From Clostridium rhizosphaerae (GTDB lineage: Bacteria > Bacillota > Clostridia > Clostridiales > Clostridiaceae): a DNA stretch of 64,000 nucleotides. The stretch covers positions 62,001 to 126,000 of the forward strand of contig NZ_JAESWC010000009.1 in assembly GCF_016765585.1 (NCBI RefSeq), given 5' to 3'. This document shows, piece after piece, positions 1 through 8,788 of the stretch (positions are counted from its first letter, which is position 1; every line of letters starts with the position of its first letter). The position numbers were made by a program, and so were the translations under genes. The notes beneath the pieces were generated by a model that was not told the DNA's origin, did not search any database, and saw only the letters and a list, made by a program, of their open reading frames with translations.

Positions 1-102
1 ACATACGCAAAGGAATCACAAAGTAAAATATTATTTTCTACACTAGGATCTACGGTATTTACGCCACAGCCTACGTCAGTTTACTGCGTCCTCTGGTTAT
101 AA
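1..102 (+). CDS. Possible 3' end of an unidentified gene entering from the left edge
   Basis: A plus-strand frame is open from the first base and stops at TAA (100-102), giving 33 codons. The tail has no motif I recognise. It could be the C terminus of a gene starting outside the window or chance open frame. The convergent spoIIP gene and its terminator begin just after it, so a gene end here is plausible but unproven. Confidence 0.2.
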   Translation, partial: TYAKESQSKILFSTLGSTVFTPQPTSVYCVLWL

Positions 103-104
103 TA

Positions 105-135
105 TAAAAAAGCTGACAGATTTGACCCGTCAGCT
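105..135 (-). terminator. Rho-independent terminator of spoIIP
   Basis: AGCTGAC (111-117) and GTCAGCT (129-135) form a 7-bp stem. On the minus strand a run of six T (105-110) follows directly. It lies 8 bases beyond the spoIIP stop codon. Confidence 0.8.
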
Positions 136-142
136 TATGCTG

Positions 143-1261
143 CTATTTAGAATTTATATATTCTGCTATTATCCTTGATAAGTAAAGCCCTGAGGCTTTT
201 GCTTCATCAAGGGTATTATTTTGTGCGCCTAGTTCAATTAGTATTGCATTACCGCTTTTATGCTGATTAAATCTAGCACTCTCATAATAATGAATACCAT
301 AATCTGCACCACCGTTTCCTGGACGGATTAAACCTGGAAACAGACTTTGGGATATACTGGATACTTTCTTTGCAACAGCAATATTGGAACTCTTATTTTT
401 GTTTCCCGTACCTATTACAATCATATATCGGGCTAAATTAGTTTTATTAAGGTTTGTTTCAAATACAGAAGCAGCAGTGTTATCAGGCAAGCCGTCTCTG
501 TGTAGATCTATTATAAGCTTAAAGTCTTTATATTTATTAAGGTACTTGTCTACAAGTGCACCAGAATTTTCATAGGAGTGATAAAAGTTTCCTATATTGT
601 TATAGGTTTTATCGTGTATTGTAGCTATACCGTAGTTTTTCTCCAAATCATTAGCAATAACATCTCCTACTGCGTTCATGTTTGTATTGTCTTCATACAT
701 ATTTTCTTTATAAGGTTTATAACTTTCAGTTGTATGTGAATGATAAATAAGTACTTCAGGTTTTGCGGAGTTTAATGTTTTCTTAATCTTTGGATTATAA
801 ACTTGAGCAATATTGATATTCGGCGGATTTACATTTTGATTATTACTATTATTTGTATTAGGGTTTTCGGTATTTTTATTAATAGTACTTTCACTTAATT
901 TAAATGGATTTATAAAAAAAGATGTTTTTGTTTCATGCTGAGTTTCTTCACTATTCATGGCGTTTATAAAGCCTAGTTCTCTTTCTACTATTGAAAGAGG
1001 ATTTCCTACATCTAATCCAACAAACTGAAGAAGTTTGTTTTTTATTGAATAGTTGTATTCTGCTACTTCATCTTCATTAAGAGCTACGGATTTTACAAAG
1101 GGCATTGTGTAATTAATAACCTCCATGTAAAATAGGTTTTTCTCCGGCGATGAGGTTTCATCTCCAACAGCTCTAGAAATAATAGGAATTGATAAAGTAA
1201 GCAGAAGTGATAATGACAGCGAGGTATAAAATTTCCCTTTTGTAAATTTGTGCTTAACCAA
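143..1261 (-). CDS. spoIIP: Stage II sporulation protein P (SpoIIP)
   Basis: SpoIIP is the membrane-anchored peptidoglycan hydrolase (amidase/endopeptidase) that acts with SpoIID and SpoIIM during septal thinning and engulfment. I see an N-terminal membrane anchor at about residues 12-30, an Asn/Pro-rich linker near 130-155, then the hydrolase domain with YHSHTTESY near residue 172, IDLHRDG near 253 and IELGAQNN near 343. An ATG exists at 1276 but has no ribosome site. The strong GGAGGGG sits inside that ATG's first codons and is correctly spaced for TTG at 1261, so I prefer the 372-residue product. The gene stands alone with its own terminator, away from the usual gpr partner, so it may be a second copy or a moved gene. 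Confidence 0.9.
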   Translation of the reverse strand: MVKHKFTKGKFYTSLSLSLLLTLSIPIISRAVGDETSSPEKNLFYMEVINYTMPFVKSVALNEDEVAEYNYSIKNKLLQFVGLDVGNPLSIVERELGFINAMNSEETQHETKTSFFINPFKLSESTINKNTENPNTNNSNNQNVNPPNINIAQVYNPKIKKTLNSAKPEVLIYHSHTTESYKPYKENMYEDNTNMNAVGDVIANDLEKNYGIATIHDKTYNNIGNFYHSYENSGALVDKYLNKYKDFKLIIDLHRDGLPDNTAASVFETNLNKTNLARYMIVIGTGNKNKSSNIAVAKKVSSISQSLFPGLIRPGNGGADYGIHYYESARFNQHKSGNAILIELGAQNNTLDEAKASGLYLSRIIAEYINSK

Positions 1262-1276
1262 GTTTATCCCCTCCAT

Positions 1277-1300
1277 ATAAGTAAGTATATGGACATGCAG
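1277..1300 (-). promoter_or_regulatory. Candidate sigma-E-type promoter for spoIIP
   Basis: On the minus strand CATATACT (1291-1284) resembles the sigma-E -10 box, with an ATA about 14 bases upstream. SpoIIP is sigma-E dependent in Bacillus. Predicted transcription would start near 1277, just before the GGAGGGG that serves the TTG start. The match is by eye only. Confidence 0.3.
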
Positions 1301-1581
1301 TTATAGTTATTACTGAATTTAATAATTTTACAAACTAAAATGGCCACAGACTGCGGCAATTTATTTAGAAATCTACCTTTTTGACGACATATTTTGGTAA
1401 TATGCTGCATAAATTAATTAGTTGTAGTTTTAAGTTATATATAAAAAAATATAGTAATAATAGCTTGTGCTCAATGTTTACAAAAGATTTAGGAATAAAA
1501 ATACACTTATAAGCATATGGTAATTATTTGAAGGAAATAATAGAACAATGTCCTACGAAAAATATAAAACGCCCCTAGTAA

Positions 1582-1614
1582 GTGACAATAATTTCCATAA
1601 CCCTCTGCTATAAT
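1582..1614 (+). promoter_or_regulatory. spoIIE promoter with an extended 21-bp spacer
   Basis: GTGACA (1582-1587) and a perfect TATAAT (1609-1614) are 21 bp apart, too far for ordinary sigma-A use. The same arrangement marks the Spo0A-activated spoIIE and spoIIG promoters of Bacillus subtilis. A TG precedes the -10 box by one base. No convincing Spo0A box (TGTCGAA) was found nearby. Confidence 0.6.
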
Positions 1615-1695
1615 TTAGACGAGACTTAAGAAAAGTTATATTTTCAGAAAATAAACGGGGTTATCCCATTATTATAAACTTAGGGGGAATAAATA

Positions 1696-4080
1696 ATGCA
1701 GTACGGAGCTAAATTATCTACTTACGAGCGAACATTAAAAGCTAAGAAAAAAGAAGTTAAGAAAACAGTTGATGGGCAGCTGGTTATAAAACTGCTAATT
1801 TATTTTATAAGCTCTATACTTGTGAGTAGGGTTTTACTAATAAACTATATAGCACCCTTTGGCATAGCTTTTTTGATTGCCGTGCTTATATATGGAGAAG
1901 AAAAAGTGCATCTTGTGGCTGGAGGAGGTACCTTAATTGGATATGTAAGTCTTATTGGAAGTATAGATGAACTTCCATCATATATGGTTCTTGTTGCGGT
2001 AATAACTCTTACAGCTTACTTAACTAAAAATATAGGAAGAAAAAAACAACTACTAGTGATGTTTTCTTTAATTTTTATTGAAGTTATAGCATATAAGTAT
2101 TTTATTTCAAAGTTAACACTAGATATAGCAGCACTTTCTGCGGCACTTGAAGCGGGATGTATATTTCCTTTATATTTTATTATCAATTACTCTATAGTAT
2201 GCTTTAAAAATTTAAATACAAAGCACCTGTTTACTAATGAAGAGGTTATAAGCATGGCGGTAACAGCTTCACTTGTTATATCTGGAACCTGGGGAGTGAA
2301 TATTGCAGGCGTTTCAATCAGAAATATTCTTGCTCTTTTATTTATCGTTGTTATAAGTTATGTAAAAGGAAGTACTGTTGGAGCAGCAAGCGGTGTTGCT
2401 ATGGGGGTAATAATAGGGGTGTGTTCAAATAACCTTCCTATATATATAAGTGTTTATGGTCTTTGTGGTCTTATAGGAGGCTTGTTTAAAAACAGTGGAA
2501 AGCTATTAACTGTGCTTTCATATATTGTTGCCTTTGCTATTATAAAGATATATTCTAATATACAAGGCGAATTTAAAATTATAGAAGTATTAATTAGTGG
2601 AGGAATATTCTTCATATTGCCGCTCAAGTTCTATAACAGATTAATTCTTGAACTTGATTTTCATAAAAAACAGGACTATATAAGCGGAAATTATGTGGAC
2701 AAGATAAAAGGAATCCTAGTTAATAGATTGGATAGTTTTTCAGATGTGTTAACAAATATGTCCACCATACTTGAGAATTTAGCTGAGAATGATAAGCTGG
2801 TTATGAAAAATAAAAGTGCTGCACTTATTGAAAACTTGGCTGATAGAGTTTGCAGCAATTGCAATATGAAATCCATGTGCTGGAACAGAGAGGCCTACTA
2901 TACTTATAATGCTTTTGGAGAGCTGATTCAAAATTATCAGGAAAGAAAGCAGGAAATGCCAGAGGAGTTAGATAGGAAATGCGTTAAAAGGACAATGCTT
3001 TCTAAAAATACTGAAGAAATAGTAAATAATTATGTAATAAATGAAATGTGGAGAAAACGTCTAAGCGAGGGAAGAGAACTTTTGTCCAGTCAAATAGGTA
3101 ATATGGCTTCTTCTGTATCAGAAATTATAGATGAATTTAATGCAAATATAAAGATAGATGTGGAAGCTGAAAATAATATAAGAAGAATACTAGACAGAAG
3201 TAGAATTAAATATAATGATGTATTCTGTCTATGCAATAAAAATAACAGACTTATTGTTAAAATAAAAATGCATTCCTGCAGCGGGACGCAGTTATGTGTT
3301 AAAGAGGTACTTCCTCTTATAAGTCAGGCCTTACATAAAAATATGTGTATAAGTGATGATGGCTGTAATATTGATATAAACGATAGTACTTGCACTGTAA
3401 CCTTTGAAGAAGCACCAAAATTTCATGTGGCTTCTCATGCCATGCGTATTTGCAAGGAAGGAGAAAACTACAGCGGAGACAGCTATACTTTTGGGAAGCT
3501 TAGTGACGGAACTTATATGACTATAATAAGTGACGGTATGGGTTCAGGACCGCAGGCTGAGCAGGAAAGCAATGCAGCAGTTGAGCTTATAGAAAAGTTT
3601 GCCCATACAGGCTTTAATAAAATAACAGCAATTAACACCGTAAATTCAATAATGACCTTAAAGTTCTCGGCAGATGAAAAATTCTCAACTGTAGATTTAA
3701 GCAGCTTGGATTTATATACAGGAGAAGCTGAATTTATGAAAGTTGGAGCAGTGGCAAGCTTTATAAAAAGCGGAAGTAAAGTGGAAGTTATAAAATCAAA
3801 AACTCTTCCTATGGGTGTATTAGATAAAGTTGATGTAGATATAATAAAGAGAAAAGTAAAAAATGGAGATATTGTTGTAATGCTTACAGATGGAATGCTG
3901 GATTATAATAATGAAGCAGCAGGAAAGGTAGATTGGATGGTTGATTTCTTAGAAAACTCAAACTGTGGAAACCCTAAAGACTTGGTTGAGCAGCTTGTTG
4001 AAAAGGCTAAGGAATTAAGCGGAGGAAAGGTCAAAGATGATATGACCGTAGTAGTGTCCAAAGTATACAGCCTGTATTAA
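1696..4080 (+). CDS. spoIIE: Stage II sporulation protein E (SpoIIE), PP2C-type phosphatase
   Basis: SpoIIE dephosphorylates the anti-anti-sigma factor SpoIIAA and so releases sigma-F in the forespore; it also acts at the polar septum. The 794 residues match the family length. About ten membrane helices fill residues 30-315, a central regulatory region with a Cys cluster lies near 390-400, and a PP2C domain occupies about 590-794. Metal-binding Asp motifs are visible: DGMGSGPQ near 612, TDGMLDY near 731 and KDDMTVVV near 781. AGGGGGA (1682-1688) fixes the start. The gene is preceded by the long-spacer promoter at 1582 and followed by a terminator, so it is likely monocistronic. Confidence 0.96.
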   Translation: MQYGAKLSTYERTLKAKKKEVKKTVDGQLVIKLLIYFISSILVSRVLLINYIAPFGIAFLIAVLIYGEEKVHLVAGGGTLIGYVSLIGSIDELPSYMVLVAVITLTAYLTKNIGRKKQLLVMFSLIFIEVIAYKYFISKLTLDIAALSAALEAGCIFPLYFIINYSIVCFKNLNTKHLFTNEEVISMAVTASLVISGTWGVNIAGVSIRNILALLFIVVISYVKGSTVGAASGVAMGVIIGVCSNNLPIYISVYGLCGLIGGLFKNSGKLLTVLSYIVAFAIIKIYSNIQGEFKIIEVLISGGIFFILPLKFYNRLILELDFHKKQDYISGNYVDKIKGILVNRLDSFSDVLTNMSTILENLAENDKLVMKNKSAALIENLADRVCSNCNMKSMCWNREAYYTYNAFGELIQNYQERKQEMPEELDRKCVKRTMLSKNTEEIVNNYVINEMWRKRLSEGRELLSSQIGNMASSVSEIIDEFNANIKIDVEAENNIRRILDRSRIKYNDVFCLCNKNNRLIVKIKMHSCSGTQLCVKEVLPLISQALHKNMCISDDGCNIDINDSTCTVTFEEAPKFHVASHAMRICKEGENYSGDSYTFGKLSDGTYMTIISDGMGSGPQAEQESNAAVELIEKFAHTGFNKITAINTVNSIMTLKFSADEKFSTVDLSSLDLYTGEAEFMKVGAVASFIKSGSKVEVIKSKTLPMGVLDKVDVDIIKRKVKNGDIVVMLTDGMLDYNNEAAGKVDWMVDFLENSNCGNPKDLVEQLVEKAKELSGGKVKDDMTVVVSKVYSLY

Positions 4081-4101
4081 TTAATAATTAATAATTAAAG
4101 A

Positions 4102-4136
4102 AGAAATGGAGAATAAGTTCTTCATTTCTTTATTTA
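4102..4136 (+). terminator. Terminator after spoIIE
   Basis: A 12-bp stem (4102-4113 with 4118-4129, one G-T pair) with a TAAG loop is followed by a T-rich tail. It lies 22 bases after the spoIIE stop. Confidence 0.7.
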
Positions 4137-4199
4137 TGATATAATTATGTAATTAAATTATTAATTTTTAATTATCAATTCGTCAGCGGGGTGTTTATT

Positions 4200-5585
4200 T
4201 TGATCAATAAGGTTTTAAGCACAATAAAAAAATATAATATGTTTTCGTCAGGAGATAAGGTTATAGCAGCTGTATCCGGAGGACCGGATTCTATATGCCT
4301 GTTACATATATTATACAAATTACAAGAGGAGTTTAATATTAAGCTTTATGCTGCTCACATAAATCACTGTCTTAGAGGAGAAGAGGCAGACAAGGATGAG
4401 GAGTATGTAAAAGATTTTTGCAGGAAGCATGATATACCGTGTTTTAGTAGAAAAATTGATATAAATAAGCTGGCGAAGGAGAGAGGACTATCCTCAGAAA
4501 GTGCGGGAAGGGAAGCAAGATATGAATTTTTTGATGAGCTTTTTAAAGAGCTTGATGCTCAAAAAATAGCCCTAGCCCACAATGCAAATGATCAGGCCGA
4601 AACTGTGCTTATGAGAATAATAAGAGGCACAGGAATGGAAGGAATAGTTGGAATAAAACCTATGAGAGGGAATATATTTGTAAGACCACTAATAAATATT
4701 AGAAGAGAAAGTATTGAAGCTTACTGCGAGGAGAATAATTTGTCTCCTAGAATTGATAAGAGCAACTTAGAAAATATATATGCAAGAAATAAGGTCAGAC
4801 TGGAGCTTTTACCTTATATAAAAGAGAACTTTAACAGCGATATAATATCAGCTCTAAATAGATTGTCAGAGACTATATCAACAGATAATAATTATTTAGA
4901 AAGTAAGGCCCTTAAAAAATATAAAATCTATTGTAGTAATAAGGAACAAAAGGTTATAATAAACAAAGAAGCTTTTATAGAAGATGAGGCAATTCTTTCT
5001 AGAGTTATAAGACTTGCTTTAAAGGATGTAAAAGGTAGTTTGAATAATATTGAAAAAGTACATATTTATGACCTCATAGAGCTTCAGAGACTTGGGACGG
5101 GAAAAAGACTCACACTTCCGGAAAACTTAATTGCTTATAATAATTATGGTAATATCGAGCTTGGCTTAAGTAAAGTTTATGTTAACAATAAAAATAGAGA
5201 AGAATATGAATTAACTATAGGCGAAGATAATTATATAGAACAATTTAATATTAATGTTTCTATAAGAATAATAGATAAAAATGAAAAAATAGACTTTAAG
5301 GAAAAAGACTGTGTAAAGTATTTTAATTATGATAAGCTGAAAGAAAAGATTACTGTAAGAAATAGAAAAGAAGGAGACAGATTCAGTCCCTTTGGTATGA
5401 AGGGGAATAAAAAGCTTAAAGATTTGTTTATTGATTTGAAAGTACCTAAGGAAGAAAGAGATAATATACCTCTTATATGTTTCGATGATGAAATAGCATG
5501 GATATCAGGCTATAGAATAAGCGAAAATTATAAGGTGGATAAAAATACAAAAAATATTTTGGAAATTAAAATAAAAAAACTTTAA
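4200..5585 (+). CDS. tilS: tRNA(Ile)-lysidine synthase
   Basis: TilS attaches lysine to C34 of the CAU-anticodon tRNA-Ile, using ATP, so that it reads AUA. The PP-loop motif SGGPDS lies near residue 25, and LRGEEADKDE and a conserved NARNK-like region follow in the N-terminal ATPase domain. The C-terminal TilS domain includes RKEGDRFSPFGMKG near 393. GTG at 4191 is possible, but GGGGTG (4188-4193) is better placed for TTG at 4200, giving 461 residues starting MINKVL. The gene lies 16 bases before hpt, and tilS-hpt-ftsH is a common Firmicutes order. Confidence 0.95.
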   Translation: MINKVLSTIKKYNMFSSGDKVIAAVSGGPDSICLLHILYKLQEEFNIKLYAAHINHCLRGEEADKDEEYVKDFCRKHDIPCFSRKIDINKLAKERGLSSESAGREARYEFFDELFKELDAQKIALAHNANDQAETVLMRIIRGTGMEGIVGIKPMRGNIFVRPLINIRRESIEAYCEENNLSPRIDKSNLENIYARNKVRLELLPYIKENFNSDIISALNRLSETISTDNNYLESKALKKYKIYCSNKEQKVIINKEAFIEDEAILSRVIRLALKDVKGSLNNIEKVHIYDLIELQRLGTGKRLTLPENLIAYNNYGNIELGLSKVYVNNKNREEYELTIGEDNYIEQFNINVSIRIIDKNEKIDFKEKDCVKYFNYDKLKEKITVRNRKEGDRFSPFGMKGNKKLKDLFIDLKVPKEERDNIPLICFDDEIAWISGYRISENYKVDKNTKNILEIKIKKL

Positions 5586-5601
5586 GATTAAGGAGAAAAG
5601 A

Positions 5602-6138
5602 ATGAGGGAAGATATTAAAGAAATACTACTTACAACAGAAAGCTTAGCACAAAAAATTAAAGAATTAGGGCATAATATTAGTAGAGATTACAAAGGCAAG
5701 GACTTGGTTCTTATAGGAATTTTAAAAGGATCAGTTATGTTTATGGCAGATCTTATGAAAGAAATAACCATTCCATGCTCTATGGACTTTATGGCTGTAT
5801 CAAGCTATGGAAGTTCCACAACAAGTTCTGGAGTAGTTAGAATTTTAAAGGATTTGGATTTTGAAATTGAAGGCAAGGATGTACTAATTGTTGAAGATAT
5901 TATAGACAGTGGTATAACCTTAAAATATCTTATGGAGTATCTTAAGGCCAGAAAAGCAAACAGTCTTGAAATTGTATGTCTTTTAACCAAGCCTGAAAGA
6001 CGTAAGGTTCAGATAGATGTAAGATATACAGGATTTACTGTTCCTGATGAATTTTTAGTAGGTTATGGGCTTGATTATGCCGAGAAATATAGAAATCTTC
6101 CTTATATAGGTATATTAAAGGAAGAAGTTTATAAATAA
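5602..6138 (+). CDS. hpt: Hypoxanthine phosphoribosyltransferase
   Basis: This purine-salvage enzyme makes IMP (and GMP) from hypoxanthine (guanine) and PRPP in the cytoplasm. The 178 residues match the family. The PRPP-binding signature VEDIIDSGITL lies near residues 97-107, with LIGILKGSVMF near 38 and the C-terminal DEFLVGYGLDY near 153. A GGAG ribosome site precedes the ATG. It is cotranscribed with tilS (16-base gap). In Bacillus HprT and TilS together regulate ftsH; this is family knowledge and is not shown here. Confidence 0.95.
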   Translation: MREDIKEILLTTESLAQKIKELGHNISRDYKGKDLVLIGILKGSVMFMADLMKEITIPCSMDFMAVSSYGSSTTSSGVVRILKDLDFEIEGKDVLIVEDIIDSGITLKYLMEYLKARKANSLEIVCLLTKPERRKVQIDVRYTGFTVPDEFLVGYGLDYAEKYRNLPYIGILKEEVYK

Positions 6139-6162
6139 TTCACAAAATACTTTTTTTGAATA

Positions 6163-6191
6163 TTGTAAACAAAATAACCTTATGATACAAT
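6163..6191 (+). promoter_or_regulatory. Sigma-A-type promoter for ftsH
   Basis: TTGTAA (6163-6168), a 17-bp spacer and TACAAT (6186-6191) with a TG one base upstream of the -10. It lies between hpt and ftsH, so ftsH can be expressed apart from tilS-hpt. Confidence 0.55.
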
Positions 6192-6230
6192 TTTACAATA
6201 GCAGATTAACAGAAAGAGAGGGGGGCCAGT

Positions 6231-8039
6231 ATGAAGAAATATTCAAGTATTACGGCCTGGATTGTAGTTCTTATATTAGTTATATTTGGCGCTTTGGCCA
6301 TAGCTCAAACTGGTAAAAATGTAACACCAGTAAACTTTAATGAATTTCAAAAACAATGGATAGGTAATAATATAGTAAGCGTTAGAGTAAGTGAAGATAA
6401 AATGACTGTAACTGGTAAATATAAAGATGGCACAAACTATGAAACAATAGTTCCATCTGAAAGATTATTTCAGTTTATGGCTCAATATCCTAAGAATGGT
6501 GATGTTCAGGAAGCCTACAACAAACCTACAGCAATACCATTATGGTTACAGTACCTTCCAACTATTCTTCTTATTTTACTCTTTGTAGCTTTTTGGTTTA
6601 TGTTTATGCAGCAATCACAAGGTGGTGGAGGCAACAGAGGTGTTATGAACTTCGGTAAGAGTAGAGCAAAAATGGCTACTCCCGATAAAAAGAAAGTAAC
6701 CTTTAATGATGTAGCAGGAGCTGATGAAGAAAAGGCTGAGCTAGCAGAAATAGTTGACTTCTTAAAACAACCAAAGAGATATATTGAACTTGGTGCAAGA
6801 ATACCAAAGGGAGTTCTTCTAGTAGGACCTCCAGGAACAGGTAAGACTCTTCTTGCAAAGGCTATATCAGGAGAAGCTGGAGTTCCATTCTTCAGTATAT
6901 CAGGATCAGACTTTGTTGAGATGTTTGTCGGTGTAGGTGCTTCCAGGGTTAGAGACTTATTTGACCAAGCAAAGAAAAACTCACCATGTATAATATTTAT
7001 AGATGAAATTGATGCTGTTGGAAGACAAAGAGGCGCTGGTATGGGCGGCGGACATGATGAAAGAGAGCAGACTTTAAATCAGCTTCTTGTTGAGATGGAT
7101 GGTTTTGGAGTTAATGAAGGAATCATTATGATTGCAGCTACTAATAGACCTGATATCTTAGATCCAGCACTTTTAAGACCTGGAAGATTTGACAGACAGA
7201 TTGTTGTTGGAGCACCAGACGTTAAGGGAAGAGAAGAGATATTAAAGGTTCACTCAAGGAATAAACCTTTAGAAGAAGAAGTTAAGCTGGATGTACTAGC
7301 AAAAAGTACCCCGGGCTTTACAGGAGCTGACCTTGAGAATCTAATGAATGAATCTGCGCTGCTCGCAGTAAGAAATAATAAAAAAGCTATTGGAATGGTT
7401 GAACTTAAAGAAGCTGTGAATAGAGTAATAATGGGACCTGAAAAGAAGAGCAGGATTATAATTGAAAAAGATAGAAGAATCACTGCATATCATGAGGCAG
7501 GTCACGCTGTTATAGGAAAACTATTACCTAATGCAGATCCAATACATGAAGTAAGCATAATTCCAAGAGGTATGGCAGGTGGATACACAATGCATCTTCC
7601 TGAAGAAGACAGAACTCATATGCTTAAATCTTGGCTCGAAGATGAAATGGTTATGCTTCTAGGCGGAAGAGTTGCTGAAAAGCTAATAATTGGAGATATA
7701 AGCACAGGAGCTAAGAATGATATAGATCGAACAACTAATATAGCTCGTAAAATGGTTATGGAATTTGGTATGAGTGATGAAATAGGACCAATTTCTTTTG
7801 GAAGTGGTCATGATGAAGTGTTCATGGGAAGAGACTTTGGAAAGAGCAGAAATTTCAGTGAAGAGGTTGCTGCTAGAATAGATTCTGAAATAAGACGACT
7901 TATTGATGAAGCTTATAGAAGTGCAGAAAAACTTCTATCTGAAAACCTTGGAAAGCTTCATGCAGTTGCACAAGCTCTTCTTGAAAAAGAGAAGATTGAC
8001 GCTAAAGAATTTGATGAAGTATTTAATAGTGCAGTATAA
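6231..8039 (+). CDS. ftsH: ATP-dependent zinc metalloprotease FtsH
   Basis: FtsH is the membrane-bound AAA+ protease that degrades misfolded membrane proteins and regulators. The two membrane helices (about 8-24 and 104-126) flank an external domain. The AAA module has Walker A GPPGTGKT near 199, Walker B FIDEID near 255 and the second region of homology [19 protein letters not shown] near 303. The zinc site HEAGH lies near 421 with the third ligand Asp in the following M41 domain. Length (602) is normal. The GAGAGGGGGG site is strong, and a good promoter (6163) and terminator (8044) bracket the gene. Confidence 0.98.
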   Translation: MKKYSSITAWIVVLILVIFGALAIAQTGKNVTPVNFNEFQKQWIGNNIVSVRVSEDKMTVTGKYKDGTNYETIVPSERLFQFMAQYPKNGDVQEAYNKPTAIPLWLQYLPTILLILLFVAFWFMFMQQSQGGGGNRGVMNFGKSRAKMATPDKKKVTFNDVAGADEEKAELAEIVDFLKQPKRYIELGARIPKGVLLVGPPGTGKTLLAKAISGEAGVPFFSISGSDFVEMFVGVGASRVRDLFDQAKKNSPCIIFIDEIDAVGRQRGAGMGGGHDEREQTLNQLLVEMDGFGVNEGIIMIAATNRPDILDPALLRPGRFDRQIVVGAPDVKGREEILKVHSRNKPLEEEVKLDVLAKSTPGFTGADLENLMNESALLAVRNNKKAIGMVELKEAVNRVIMGPEKKSRIIIEKDRRITAYHEAGHAVIGKLLPNADPIHEVSIIPRGMAGGYTMHLPEEDRTHMLKSWLEDEMVMLLGGRVAEKLIIGDISTGAKNDIDRTTNIARKMVMEFGMSDEIGPISFGSGHDEVFMGRDFGKSRNFSEEVAARIDSEIRRLIDEAYRSAEKLLSENLGKLHAVAQALLEKEKIDAKEFDEVFNSAV

Positions 8040-8070
8040 AAAAAGCCACGCAGTTGCGTGGCTTTTTTGT
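8038..8070 (+). terminator. Terminator after ftsH
   Basis: AGCCACGCA (8044-8052) pairs perfectly with TGCGTGGCT (8055-8063), followed by six T. A run of A upstream makes it usable in both directions. Confidence 0.9.
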
Positions 8071-8194
8071 TTAATATCCTTAATAAATAATTATTAGATT
8101 TTATTGCTGAAATTTGAACCAAACTGTATAACTTAGCATCATTATTAGTGTATACAATAAATTAAAGGGTACTCTTTATTGGGGGGGGAGAAAA

Positions 8195-8788
8195 TTGGTG
8201 GATATAGACTTGATAGCAAAAGCTAAAGAGAAAGATAGCCAAGCTTTTAGAGTTTTATTTAATACTTATAAAGTGAAAGCATACAAAACTGCTTGTATGT
8301 TATTAAAGGATAATCAGTACGCAGAGGATGTTGTCCAAGAGGCATTTTTACAAGTTTATTTAAAACTGAATAAACTGTCTAATCCAGCGGCTTTTGAAAA
8401 GTGGCTTTATAAAATAGTTGTTAATCTTTGTTATGATATCTTAAGGAAAAAAGGAAAGGATAAGGCTGCTTCTATGGATGAAGCTATTAATCTATATGGT
8501 GATTTCCTTATTGATAATGATGATAAGCCTGAAGATGAGGTTGTTAAAAAAGAACTTTATAAGATAGTAAATGAAAAAATAGATTTATTACCGTTAAAAC
8601 ACAGAACTGTGCTAATACTATACTATTTTAACGGCTTTGATATTCAGCACATTGCCGAAATTATAAGTACATCTCAAGGGACAGTTAAGTCGAGATTATT
8701 TTATGCTAGAAAAGTACTTAAAGAGAGCTTGGATTGTATTAAGGATGATTTTATTGAAGATAATGGAGGTAGCTTATATGAATATTGA
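8195..8788 (+). CDS. ECF-type RNA polymerase sigma factor
   Basis: A group IV (extracytoplasmic function) sigma factor of 197 residues. Region 2 (about 10-75) contains DNQYAEDVVQEAF and a core-binding helix; region 4 (about 130-180) has LPLKHRTVLILYYFNGF followed by the helix-turn-helix IAEIISTSQGTVKSRLFYAR. The first codons are TTG GTG behind a run of eight G plus AG (8181-8190); either may start translation. It overlaps the next gene by 11 bases, the usual sigma/anti-sigma arrangement, so its activity is probably held by that membrane protein until an envelope signal arrives. The signal is not visible from sequence. Confidence 0.92.
   Translation: MVDIDLIAKAKEKDSQAFRVLFNTYKVKAYKTACMLLKDNQYAEDVVQEAFLQVYLKLNKLSNPAAFEKWLYKIVVNLCYDILRKKGKDKAASMDEAINLYGDFLIDNDDKPEDEVVKKELYKIVNEKIDLLPLKHRTVLILYYFNGFDIQHIAEIISTSQGTVKSRLFYARKVLKESLDCIKDDFIEDNGGSLYEY

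Noticed and set aside
384-575. Open frame on the plus strand within spoIIP
   Set aside because: It lies wholly inside the clear spoIIP coding frame on the other strand and has no ribosome site.
1541-1600. Spo0A box upstream of the spoIIE promoter
   Set aside because: The best candidates (TGTCCTA and CTACGAA) differ from TGTCGAA at too many positions to call.
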